Below, one piece after another: positions 55,518-64,000 of a DNA stretch of 64,000 nucleotides. Position 1 is the first letter of the stretch; each line of letters starts with the position of its first letter. The DNA is from Cephalotrichum gorgonifer (lineage: Eukaryota; Ascomycota; Sordariomycetes; Microascales; Microascaceae), in NCBI GenBank assembly GCA_900312665.1, contig ONZQ02000015.1:186001-250000 (forward strand), given 5' to 3'. A program made the position numbers and the translations under genes. The notes below the pieces were generated by a model. It did no database searches and was not told where the DNA came from. It saw only the letters and a list, made by a program, of their open reading frames with translations.

Positions 55518-56408
55518 ACATGACCACGGTGGTGGAAATGGCGGTGGAACCGGGGGAGGCCGAGCATACTCAACGCAGGGATGGGATAGTGGCTTCGATA
55601 CATAACACGCTCCCGGTGGAAGGCCTCTCAACAACGACTTTTCATGACGAGAAGACACTACCGGGCGCCTGTTGTCTACCAAACGAACTCGCGGTTTTCC
55701 AACCACACTCGGCGGCTCACGATGAGTATATGGCATGGGCTACCGCAGTCCTATTCAACGTACCCGATGTCGGCGCCTGACGCCAGCGTTTTCCTTTCCC
55801 GGAGGAAGCCTGGTTTGACGGCGTAGATCTTGTAGGAAAGGACGTGCATTCTATTTCAGCGACCGATGTTTTCCCTACCTATCCGCGCGGTACCGAGAAG
55901 AGGGGCTGTGGAGGTGGGACAGGCCCTTCCCTGTAACCCAGTTGCTGAATGTGGATCTGAGCCTCTGCTTATCCCGTCATGTATGAAGTCCATTCTATAG
56001 CCTCACTGGAAAGTCCGCGGCATGGGAAGATACTGAGAAGAAGCAGGATACAGCGGGATACATTCAATTTATATCGTCCTTTTATAGTGACCAGCTCTCT
56101 CGGTGTCAACTCGCAGTGTTCCCGGGTGCGGTACCGCAATGCCAGGGCACCTCTCGGAGTCCAGTTTATTGTCAGGAGGCCGGCACATCGAAACGACATG
56201 GATGGCAGAGAACGAGGAGATTAGAGATATGAATAAGAAGAAAATGCAAAAGCTCTATATTTGTTTCTAGTAGCATTTAACTGTGTCTCCCCCGTCTGCT
56301 TTAGGCCAACCCGAATCCGACCCGGTTTAACAGACGGAGTGGTCGTTGCTATGTACAAGAATCAGGATGATAGATGGGGGAAAGAGAACGAAATAACCAA
56401 AGACGAAA
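55518..56408. other. Intergenic, 891 bp
   Basis: Possible degraded 3' part of the Zn2Cys6 gene at the left end, then convergent 3' region of the second GH3. No gene recognised. Confidence 0.4.
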
Positions 56409-58655
56409 TCAGATCTTGGCTGTGGGCTTATCGGTAGAGACGGTCAGGGTCTTCGGGTCCCCTGCATGTTGACCAACCCCGTACACTACACGCTTGGCGT
56501 CCAGAACGAAGCCGCCGTCCCGCCATCTCATCAAGGGCTGAAGGTCGATACTCACGACCACGCGCCTGGATGATTGTGCACGGAAGTGCTCGGCCTTAAA
56601 GCCCACCAAGACGTGGTTGGGAAAGTCCTGCGGAATGGGGCCGAAGTCGGGACGCCCGTATACCTGCACCACCGCCCAGCCCTCCTTGAGTCCCGTGTTT
56701 CTCACTAGGACGTCGATTTCGACCCGGCCTCCCGAGACATCACCACTGGCGGCGGTCGAATGCACAAAGACGCGGGCGTCGTCGAGTTCAAACTGCGTGT
56801 ATGAAAGTCCATAGCCGAGAGGGTACGCGGCCCGCACGCCCATCCTGTCGAGCAGGCGCTGGCCAAACCATTTGTCGTATACGATTCGGCCCGTGTCGGC
56901 TTCAAAGGGTGGCAGATGCGCCTCAGAGCGGGGCATACTCCACGGAAGACGGCCGCTCGGGTTCGAGGCGCCCGACAGCACCGCCGCCAGGGCTGGTCCA
57001 TTGGCCCAGCCGTTGTACCAGCTGACAAGCAGGCCGGGAACGAGGTGCCTCCATTCTTCGGTGATGACGGCTCCGGCAGTGATGATGGAGACAACTGTGC
57101 GCGGGTTTGCGGCGCTGACGGCGCGGATGAGCCGGACGTCCCGGGGCCGGAGCCGGACGCTGGCGCGGTCGCCGCCAGTCGGACGACTAGCCAGGCCCCT
57201 TTCGCCCTCGCCCTCGCCCTCGCCCCCGGAGGCCTGGGATCGCGCCGCCTGGACCATGTCCGACGCTGGAGTGCCATCGGGCGGCGGGAACAGAGAGAGG
57301 GCCTCGAAGTCCTTCTCACGCGATGGCCTGAGGAATTCACCCTCGTCAAAGCCGTCATAGCCGACGATAACCACGGCGAACTGCGCCCCAGACGCGGCGC
57401 GGACTGCTTCCTCCTCCGAGTCCGACGCAGACACGTGGACTTCCGCCGACGGGAACTCGGCTCTAATGCCGGCAAGCGGGGTGGTAATCTCCGGGCAGTC
57501 CACCCACGACGACGCGCGGTCCCCGGTCAGCGGTGTGTCAGCCAGGCGCCCGACTACCGCGATACTAGATAGGTCGGTAGGCAAGGGAAGGACAGGGCGG
57601 CCGTCGACGTTGTCGTTCTTGAGCAGGATGATGGATCGCTCGGCGACGCGCCGTGCGAGACTGCGGTGCTCTTCGCTGAAGAGGACGTCCCGACTGGGCT
57701 GCGCCTCGTCGCGCGCGGCATAATGCGCTAGCTGCGTTCTCAGGATCCGAGCTGCGATCCGGTCCACGTCTCCGATCCGCAGGCGGCCCGACGACAATGC
57801 TGGCTGGAGGGTGGCGTGACGGCGGTTGCGAAAAGGAGCCTCGATGTCCAGGCCGGCCGCGACCGACTTGACGCCGTCGCGGAGGCCGAAGAGCCAGTCG
57901 GAGATGGTAATGCCGCCGAAGCCCCACCGGTCCCGCAGGATATCGCGGATGAGCTGCCGGCTCTCACCGGCCCACTCGCCATTAACCGAGTTGTACGCAG
58001 TCATGATGGCCAGCGCGCCGGCGTCGACGCACTTTCGGAAGTGCGGCAGGAAGGCCTCGTGGAGCGCGGCGTCGTCGACTTCGACGTCGACGCGGAACCG
58101 GGACGTCTCCATGGAGTTGAGAGCGAAGTGCTTGACGCAGCCCATGACGTTTTCCTGGAGCCCGCGCACGTGGGCGGCGCCGAACTCGCCCAGCAGCAAG
58201 GGGTCCTCGCCGTAGGTCTCCTGCGCGCGGCCCCAGGCCGGGTGCCGCGGGAGGTTGATGCAGGCGCTGCCGACCATGTTGGCATCGCACGCGCGGGCCT
58301 CGAGGCCGATGGCGCGTCCGACGGCCATCTCTAACTCCAGGTCCCACGTGGCACCGCGGGCCATGCTGCAGGGGAACGCGGTGGCGCGGTGGATGTTGAC
58401 GCCGCGGGGACCATCACAGTATCTCACGCCCAGGATGCCCAGGCGCTTGATCTCGCCGTGGACATAGGGTGTCGTCGCGTAGACGCCCGTGTAGAGGTTC
58501 AAGAGGCCTTGCCAGAACGGCATATCGCCCTGGAGAAGGGCCAGCTTTTCGTCCTCGCTGAGCTTGGAGAACAGCTCCGACGTCGTTGCCGAGAGGTCCC
58601 TACCATTTTTGACGTGCTTAACGGCGTCTTCGAATTCGGTGGTTTCGCGGGCCAT
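56409..58655 (-). CDS. GH3 beta-glucosidase/beta-xylosidase-like, no signal peptide
   Basis: A single exon of 748 residues from the ATG at 58655. No signal peptide, so probably intracellular. GH3 motifs: GVRYCDGPRGVNIHRATAFP, GSACINLPRHPAWGRAQETY, GCVKHFALNSME, and the nucleophile Asp in GITISDWLFGLRDGV (about residue 250). Also present are SIILLKNDN and YPLGYGLSYTQFELDD in the C-terminal region, with a fibronectin-III-like end. A low-complexity GEGEGEGERG insertion with flanking Arg/Ser sits before the second domain and is unusual. Unlike the nine-exon GH3 nearby it has no intron. Likely hydrolyses imported glycosides, matching the divergent transporter. Confidence 0.92.
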   Translation of the reverse strand: MARETTEFEDAVKHVKNGRDLSATTSELFSKLSEDEKLALLQGDMPFWQGLLNLYTGVYATTPYVHGEIKRLGILGVRYCDGPRGVNIHRATAFPCSMARGATWDLELEMAVGRAIGLEARACDANMVGSACINLPRHPAWGRAQETYGEDPLLLGEFGAAHVRGLQENVMGCVKHFALNSMETSRFRVDVEVDDAALHEAFLPHFRKCVDAGALAIMTAYNSVNGEWAGESRQLIRDILRDRWGFGGITISDWLFGLRDGVKSVAAGLDIEAPFRNRRHATLQPALSSGRLRIGDVDRIAARILRTQLAHYAARDEAQPSRDVLFSEEHRSLARRVAERSIILLKNDNVDGRPVLPLPTDLSSIAVVGRLADTPLTGDRASSWVDCPEITTPLAGIRAEFPSAEVHVSASDSEEEAVRAASGAQFAVVIVGYDGFDEGEFLRPSREKDFEALSLFPPPDGTPASDMVQAARSQASGGEGEGEGERGLASRPTGGDRASVRLRPRDVRLIRAVSAANPRTVVSIITAGAVITEEWRHLVPGLLVSWYNGWANGPALAAVLSGASNPSGRLPWSMPRSEAHLPPFEADTGRIVYDKWFGQRLLDRMGVRAAYPLGYGLSYTQFELDDARVFVHSTAASGDVSGGRVEIDVLVRNTGLKEGWAVVQVYGRPDFGPIPQDFPNHVLVGFKAEHFRAQSSRRVVVSIDLQPLMRWRDGGFVLDAKRVVYGVGQHAGDPKTLTVSTDKPTAKI

Positions 58656-58950
58656 GTTGGGCGTCCTACGACGGCGAGAAGGCCCAGCTAGATGAGTGCG
58701 GACGTCTTCCAAAGATGGTGTAGATGTCCCGGTCGTTGATCAGACAGGTCAGTCCAGACATCGTGCCAGAAACGGCGAGCTTGGCTGTACTAAAAATCAT
58801 TGGCTGTCCTCCCAACGTCCGGTCGTGCCGCGGCCGCATGCGTAGCACTTGTGTGTTCTTGGCTAACAGTATGGAGGCATTCACGACTATCGAACAGGGG
58901 GGCGTCTTGGGTGAGTGTGCCACTATCCCGGATGCGGTAGTGTGGGGCTT

Positions 58951-58959
58951 CCGGGCCGG
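58951..58959 (+). promoter_or_regulatory. CCGGGCCGG site
   Basis: Context CTTCCGGGCCGGATGTGG, about 300 bp upstream of the GH3 start. Confidence 0.5.
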
Positions 58960-59082
58960 ATGTGGGTCTTAACCGGCCGGTCTCCCGGGAGTGCATTTTA
59001 TGGGATGGTGGGGCCAGTTTGGTGCACGGACAATGTACGGAAGTTACCCCGCCAGGAATAACTCCGTTCCAAGCCCCCTCAC

Positions 59083-59091
59083 CCGGGCCGG
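59083..59091 (+). promoter_or_regulatory. CCGGGCCGG site
   Basis: Context CACCCGGGCCGGTAGCATC, about 380 bp upstream of the transporter ATG. Confidence 0.5.
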
Positions 59092-59470
59092 TAGCATCCT
59101 GGCCTCCCTGCTTGCTCCCCGCTCTCCAGCTGGTCTGAGCGCATGCTGGCCAGGCGTTCTGACGAAAGAAGCTAACCTTGTTGCAGGTGGCCGCCAAGAA
59201 ACGTTCTTTCTGGGGAAACGACCTCATGCTGGATCCGATCATAAAGTGAAGAAGAGAGTCTGGATCCTCTAGCCCTGGTCCTTCTTGTTTTGATTCTTGC
59301 CATTCAGATTTATATTGTAAGAGAGGTCAATTGCGCAAAGAGGTCCATCTCCAGACACCAATCCGCTTTCCCTCATTGTTTTTTTAGATCGCCCGCCTCA
59401 CTGCCCCCGATACTCTAACCAGGCCAGAAAGACAGCAACTCTAAGCCCCCACCAGGCAGTTCCGCCCGGC

Positions 59471-61545
59471 ATGACTGACGATTCCAAGATCAGCGCGGAA
59501 CCATGCGCCGCCACGGAGGAGGCGGTCGAGACGGCTGGTGAGAAGGACTTCAAGGGCCTTGACGATGCCTCCAAGTTCCTCGCCGGGAGAGAGGAGATCA
59601 CATGGACTGAGGAGGAAGAGCGGCAAGTGCTGCGGAAGATTGATCGCTGGCTCCTGCCGCTGGTATGCTAGACCTTTGCAGGGCCGCCGCTGTCGTCGCC
59701 CTCCCCCCCTTTTCTCCTAGTCAAGAACGCGAGAGACTGACCTGGGCGGGCAGATGTTCTTCTCTGGCTTGATCGTCTACATGGATAGTCAGGCGTACGG
59801 TTCCTCCGCCATCTTTGGCATGATCCAGGACCTGAAGCTCTTCACTGTCGTGTCCACGGATCCGCTTGTCACCGAGACGTCCAGGTACTCCTGGGGTTCG
59901 TCTATCACATCCTTTGGCTCCATCTCCGTAAGTACCTCCCCACCAGAGGGTGGGCCTGTAACCTTGAAGTGAGATTCGCTGAAGGGAATATTGACCGTAA
60001 ACCTTCGAGCAGTCACAATACCTCCTGCTTCTCCTCGCACAGAAGCTCCCCTTGGGCAAGTACGCCGGCGCCGTCATACTGTACTCAGGATTCTTCGCCA
60101 TTCTTATGGTGGCTGTCAAGAACTTCGCCGGCGTCATGGTGGTCAGGTTCCTCTATGGATTCCAGGTCGTCGGCACCCCGGTCAACATCATCATCACGGC
60201 CATGTGGTGGAAGACGGAGGAGCAGGCGCTCCGTGTCGCCATCTGGTTCGCCGGCGCCCCGTTCGGCGCTCTCGTCGGCCAGGCCTTCTCCTACGGAGCC
60301 GTCCAGATGGGCGGCGCCTTCCGGGACAGCCCGTGGAAGTGGATCTACATCCTCATCGGCAGCACGTCCATGGCCTACGCCATCGTTTACATACTCCTAT
60401 TCCCGGACTCGCCCATGAAGGGCCGCTTCCTCACCGACCGCGAGCGCCACATAGCCGTCCTCCGCGTCCGATCCAACAACACCGGCATCCAGACACGCCA
60501 GTGGAAGATGTACCAGGTCTGGGACGCGTTCACGGACCCCCAGACCTGGCTACTCACCATCATCAAGTTCGCGATAGCTTTCGCCAACACTTGTTTCGCG
60601 AAGTGAGTCGCCGAGCTTACACTCTCCCCATCCCGGCCCATGTCGTCTCCGGCGTGCGCGCTACATACTGATCTTGACACAGCTTCGCCGGCCTCATCCT
60701 CACAAGCCTTGGCATCGGCACCCTCGAGGCCATCACCCTCCTTATGCCGGCTTCGGCTATTATGATAGTCTCTATGCTCCTGGCCGGGTACGCCCCCCAA
60801 CACACACACGCACACATTGCAAGCTCTGAGACTGAACTGACACGCCCCCAAAGTTATGTCGTCAGGCGCTTCAATCAGAACCGCACGCTCGTGGCATGCG
60901 CTTTTCTCATCCCTTCTATCGTCGGCTACTCCTTGCTGTGGAAAATCTCCAGGCAGGGCCGTCCTGCCCTCCTAGGTGGCCTCTACTGCGTTCGTCTATC
61001 CCCTCCTCCTCCTCGCCTACGAGCCAGATCTCCTCGCTCCACCCGACTCTGTGGCAGCGTGGAAGTGGAAGTGAGGGAGCACCAGTGCTAACCTCCTGTT
61101 AGAGCGTGACCTTCTACGGTGCCTATATCCAGAGCGTATCTCTCGTCTCCTCCAACGTCGCCGGCCACACCAAGAAGACGACAGTCAACGCAATCATTGG
61201 CACCATCGCCTACGTCGGCGCCATAGCCGGGCCCTTTGCATTCAAGGGCGAGGAGGCCCCCCGTGCCTATCCCACTGGCATGATCACTGTTCTCATCATG
61301 CTCGTCATCGTGTTCGTCTGTTTTGTCCTGCTCATGTAAGTTGCCCCTCGTGCTGCCAGCCCCCCTGACAACGAAGAACCACAACCCATTGACCCCGTCG
61401 CCCGGTGTCCAGGTTCCACTACAAGCGTCAGAACCGGCTTAAGGAGAAGTACCTCGCGGAGAATCCGGCGACCGGCACCGCCGAGGAGATGGCCTTCCTG
61501 GACCTTACGGACAGGGAGAATCCCCACTTCCGCTACGCCCTATAG
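59471..61545 (+). CDS. MFS transporter, Dal5/allantoate permease family
   Basis: Seven exons: 59471-59662, 59754-59927, 60043-60602, 60683-60787, 60866-60989, 61103-61335 and 61413-61545; 506 residues. Family motifs: LRKIDRWLLPL before helix 1, AYGSSAIFGM in place of the usual loop, GTPVNIIITAMWW, AIWFAGAPFGALVGQAF, LRVRSNNTGI, RTLVACAFLIPSIVGY and NVAGHTKKTTVNA near helix 11. The intron at 60990-61102 has a GTTCGT donor with a perfect GTGCTAACCT branch site. Plasma-membrane symporter, here possibly for a glycoside-derived acid; the substrate is unknown. Shares a promoter with the intracellular-type GH3. Confidence 0.87.
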
Positions 61546-62062
61546 TGTCGGAGCGAATGGGAAAGGCCTGCAGGCAAGCGGAGGGCTTGAACGAGCTTCG
61601 TCGTCGCTGTGTGTCTCCCCCAGGGCTATTCTCTGTCGCCGTATTTGGGTCCCGGTTAATGAAAGGGAGGGGGTAATGGAGGTTGTCTTAGTTCCAGCAA
61701 TATCATCCGAAATCAGGGGTTAAATTTCGCGTAGCTACATGTGTCTGTATGACGGGTCCCCTCTCATAACTAGACAGGGAAGGCGCCAGAGAAAGAGAAG
61801 AGGCGGCAAATTCCAGCTTGTTCAAATTCAACCACTAAGTGTATCCAGAAGATTATACACCCATCGCGTGGGTGTACTTCAAGTCTCTATGCAAAAGGCA
61901 AAGGTTACCCGCAGCAACGCCCCGGCACTATAATTAATCCCAGTAGAGCAAGGCCTAGGGAAATAGAATTATTAGATATAGAAGCTTGACGCCAGGTAGC
62001 CTCTACCGACACAGTCCTAAGGGCGAATGAGACCATCCACGCTTTATCCCCGGAGCCCCACA
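61546..62062. other. Convergent intergenic, 517 bp
   Basis: 3' flanks of transporter and regulator. Nothing recognised. Confidence 0.45.
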
Positions 62063-64000
62063 TTATCCAAATTGCCACGGAACGCTTAGAGCGTCAAGCA
62101 ACAGCCCACTAGGCGTGTCAATGCAGGTCCCATACCATGGCGTTGGGATGTCATCCTCTGCTCTCGCGCCAGGCACGCTCTGGTCGGCGTCCATCTGTCC
62201 GTAGAATCCTTGCACGTCCTCCTGCCCTGGACCCAGAGTACCATATACCATGCCTTCCGCGCCCTCGTCTGTGAGAATGGGACCTCTCATCCCTCCGCCA
62301 CCGCCGTGCTGGATCACATCGAGTCCTGTCGTGTGGGAAGTGCGGCGCGATGTCGCAGATGCCCTGCCGTTCCTAGGCTCCATTCCCGACGCCGTGGAAT
62401 TCGGGGACGGAGGTGCCCTAGAGGATATGCAGGCTCCGCGGAGTGCCCGCCCATAAGCCGCGGAGACCGAGTCTTGCTTAGAGGACAGCGACGTAAGTAG
62501 ATCCGCGACGTCCTGGACATCCTGGATCACGGCTGCCCTGGTTAAGAACCCCTGTCCGTCTTCTCTGTGCCTGGACATGGCCTCCGCCGGATAGCGCAGT
62601 ATGAAACAGCAGGCGAAGACAAGCATGACAAAGCCGAAGTCGGGCATGTACTTGAGGCGACCTTTGGAGACGGGGGAGGACTTTGTGACGCAGTGCAGGA
62701 AAGACTGCGTCATCTCAAGAGCCTCAGATGTTACGGGAACGTGGCTCCTAGTGTGCTGACTGCTGGCCCGGTAGAACTTGGCGAAGTGGCAGTGGAAACG
62801 GAGTCTCCTTCCCTCGGCAGTTGCTGTACAAGGATGTCAGCATTTTCCGGGCCAATTGCGGCTCCCGCAGTATCCGGTGACCGAGGGGGTGTGTGAGCAA
62901 GATCAGAGGGTATCAGCGCACCTGTAGTGTCCAAGGAGGAAATGATTCTCTCCCACTCGTGGTGTGACTGGCTGGGATCCTCGCCAAAAGGTGTGAGTGG
63001 GCGAGGCGGGTTGTTTTGTTCAGAGGCGAGGCACAGGTCCACCTCACCAAGAAGGACAGACACTTGAGAGTTTAATCGGTATCGCGCAACGATCTCACGG
63101 GCCTTGTGGAGATATGGTCCAGCGGACAGTGTACGCGGGCATCCGAGGAGTATAGAGTAGCTGACGTTCCTAATGTCAGCAACCTCCAGAAAAGCCCTAG
63201 CTCCCGCGGAAGGTTCCCCACGCGGAGTCGGTAATGGGGTGGAACGTGTGAACTCACTAATTACCCGTGGTATAAAGCCAAAGCCACAAGGTGCATCCCA
63301 TCGCGTTGGATGGATGCGCCTTTCCAATGTTCCACCGTACGGCATATCCCTCGACGATGCCCTTGACGGACAGCGTGTCGAGTTTGGGCCGAGCGATGTC
63401 GTCGACGGGGCTGGCTACGCCAACTTCTGCATATCCGTAGACGACGCCCAGGCCCTTGAAGGTCTCGAGGACAGCTTCGTACGGCCGGCCCAGATCATCG
63501 AAGGTGACCTGTTGCAAGAGAGATATGAGGACTGCCTCCAGCCTATACCTAAGGCGGCTAACGCCTGGCAGGTAGCGCGCCATGACGTGGATGCAGGACA
63601 AGGCCAGGAGAGGATCATCAGGTAGGTCCGTGAAGTCGTAGTCGTATAGCCAAGGGATGAAGGGAGCTACGCGGTCCCCGAAGAGGGCGAACATGTCTCT
63701 GGCATCAGTATAGCTCAGGTCAACGGCGGCAAGGCACCTAGCCAGGACTTGTCTACCCTTAAGATTACGGGTGAATATATTCTCGCCAGTTAGGCCGGCC
63801 TGGCTGGCACACGACGGCGCGGTGTTGCCGCTGTGCGAATCGGCGTCGGTGACGGCGGCGGGGCGGCGGTGGGCGACCTCGAAATCCCGCACAACCTGGT
63901 AGGGGGAGGAGGCGGCTGACGAAGAGTCTGGGTCAGCCAAAGCCTCGGACGGTAGCGTGTCGGTTGGATAGTCTCCAGACTCGGTGACAGAGCAGGTTCG
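62063..64000 (-). CDS. Fungal-specific transcription factor domain protein (partial; DNA-binding end outside window)
   Basis: Runs off the right edge; the frame is open to 64000. The first visible part (63257-64000) has the fungal_trans-like pattern RNLKGRQVLARCLAAVDLS and FIPWLYDYDFTDLPDDPLLALSCIHVMA. Next come ILLGCPRTLSAGPYLHKAREIVARYRLNSQVSVLLGEVDLCLA and then SKGRLKYMPDFGFVMLVFACCFILR, as in Zn2Cys6 regulators. Joins near 63160-63270 and 62740 could not be made with standard introns, so it may have missed exons or frameshifts. A Gly-rich C-terminal tail ends at 62063. Last gene of the cluster; a candidate pathway regulator, as the DNA-binding cluster would be encoded beyond 64 kb. Confidence 0.65.

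Larger units (their letters stand above)
58656..59470. promoter_or_regulatory. Divergent promoter of GH3 and Dal5-type transporter
   Basis: 815 bp with CCGGGCCGG at 58951-58959 and 59083-59091, plus ACCGGCCGG near 58972. No convincing ORF. Confidence 0.55.

Noticed and set aside
56705..58347. Long overlapping frames (up to 256 codons) within the GH3 gene on both strands
   Set aside because: They are Arg/Ser/Pro-rich shadows of a GC-rich coding region, while the minus-strand GH3 frame carries all conserved motifs.
1..64000. CRISPR arrays, bacterial operons, riboswitches
   Set aside because: None seen. Introns and gene families are fungal, and the short repeats present lack array spacing.

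Overview
The window is from a filamentous ascomycete (Pezizomycotina). Almost every gene is broken by short GT-AG introns of about 50-125 bp, several with a CTAAC/CTGAC-like branch site. It has Zn2Cys6 regulators, a cytochrome P450, NmrA-like reductases, Dal5-type transporters, fungal secreted hydrolases and a dispersed 5S rRNA gene. There is no bacterial operon structure. Gene models below were joined by hand from reading frames and splice signals. Totals in codons were checked, but no homology search was possible.

Left part (1-11.1 kb): the end of a large secreted cysteine-rich protein, a minus-strand initiator tRNA-Met, a small F-box-like ORF, and an RWD-domain gene. Then comes a compact module: an AnmK-type anhydro-sugar kinase, a divergent MFS sugar transporter, and a Zn2Cys6 regulator. 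The shared promoter carries four copies of CGGCTACACGG (CGG-N5-CGG, three exact). The kinase family includes fungal levoglucosan kinase, so this may be an anhydro-sugar utilisation module.

Middle (11-37.6 kb): a decayed quinate-repressor-like fragment beside an intact 5S rRNA gene, a LigB/DODA dioxygenase, a Dal5-type transporter, a P450, an M13 metallopeptidase pseudogene with several lesions, an HSL-type esterase, a small unknown gene, a divergent alcohol dehydrogenase/aldehyde dehydrogenase pair, an enoyl-reductase-like gene, and two NmrA/isoflavone-reductase-like genes.

Right part (37.7-64 kb): a 5S rRNA gene cut off after about 70 nt is followed, 0.4 kb downstream and in the same direction, by a broken DUF3435 tyrosine recombinase. 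DUF3435 proteins are the captains of Starship giant mobile elements, and some Starships insert into 5S genes. Beyond it lies a run of plant glycoside/ester degrading genes: type-B carboxylesterase, secreted GH3, GH78 alpha-L-rhamnosidase, tannase/feruloyl esterase (frameshifted), NAD-dependent epimerase/dehydratase, truncated Zn2Cys6 protein, second GH3, Dal5-type transporter, and a fungal-specific regulator running off the right edge. The intergenic regions of this run repeatedly contain the 9-mer CCGGGCCGG, and all but one of these sites lie upstream of a gene start. I read this as a coregulated catabolic cluster, possibly cargo of a degenerate Starship. The join to the recombinase is inference.
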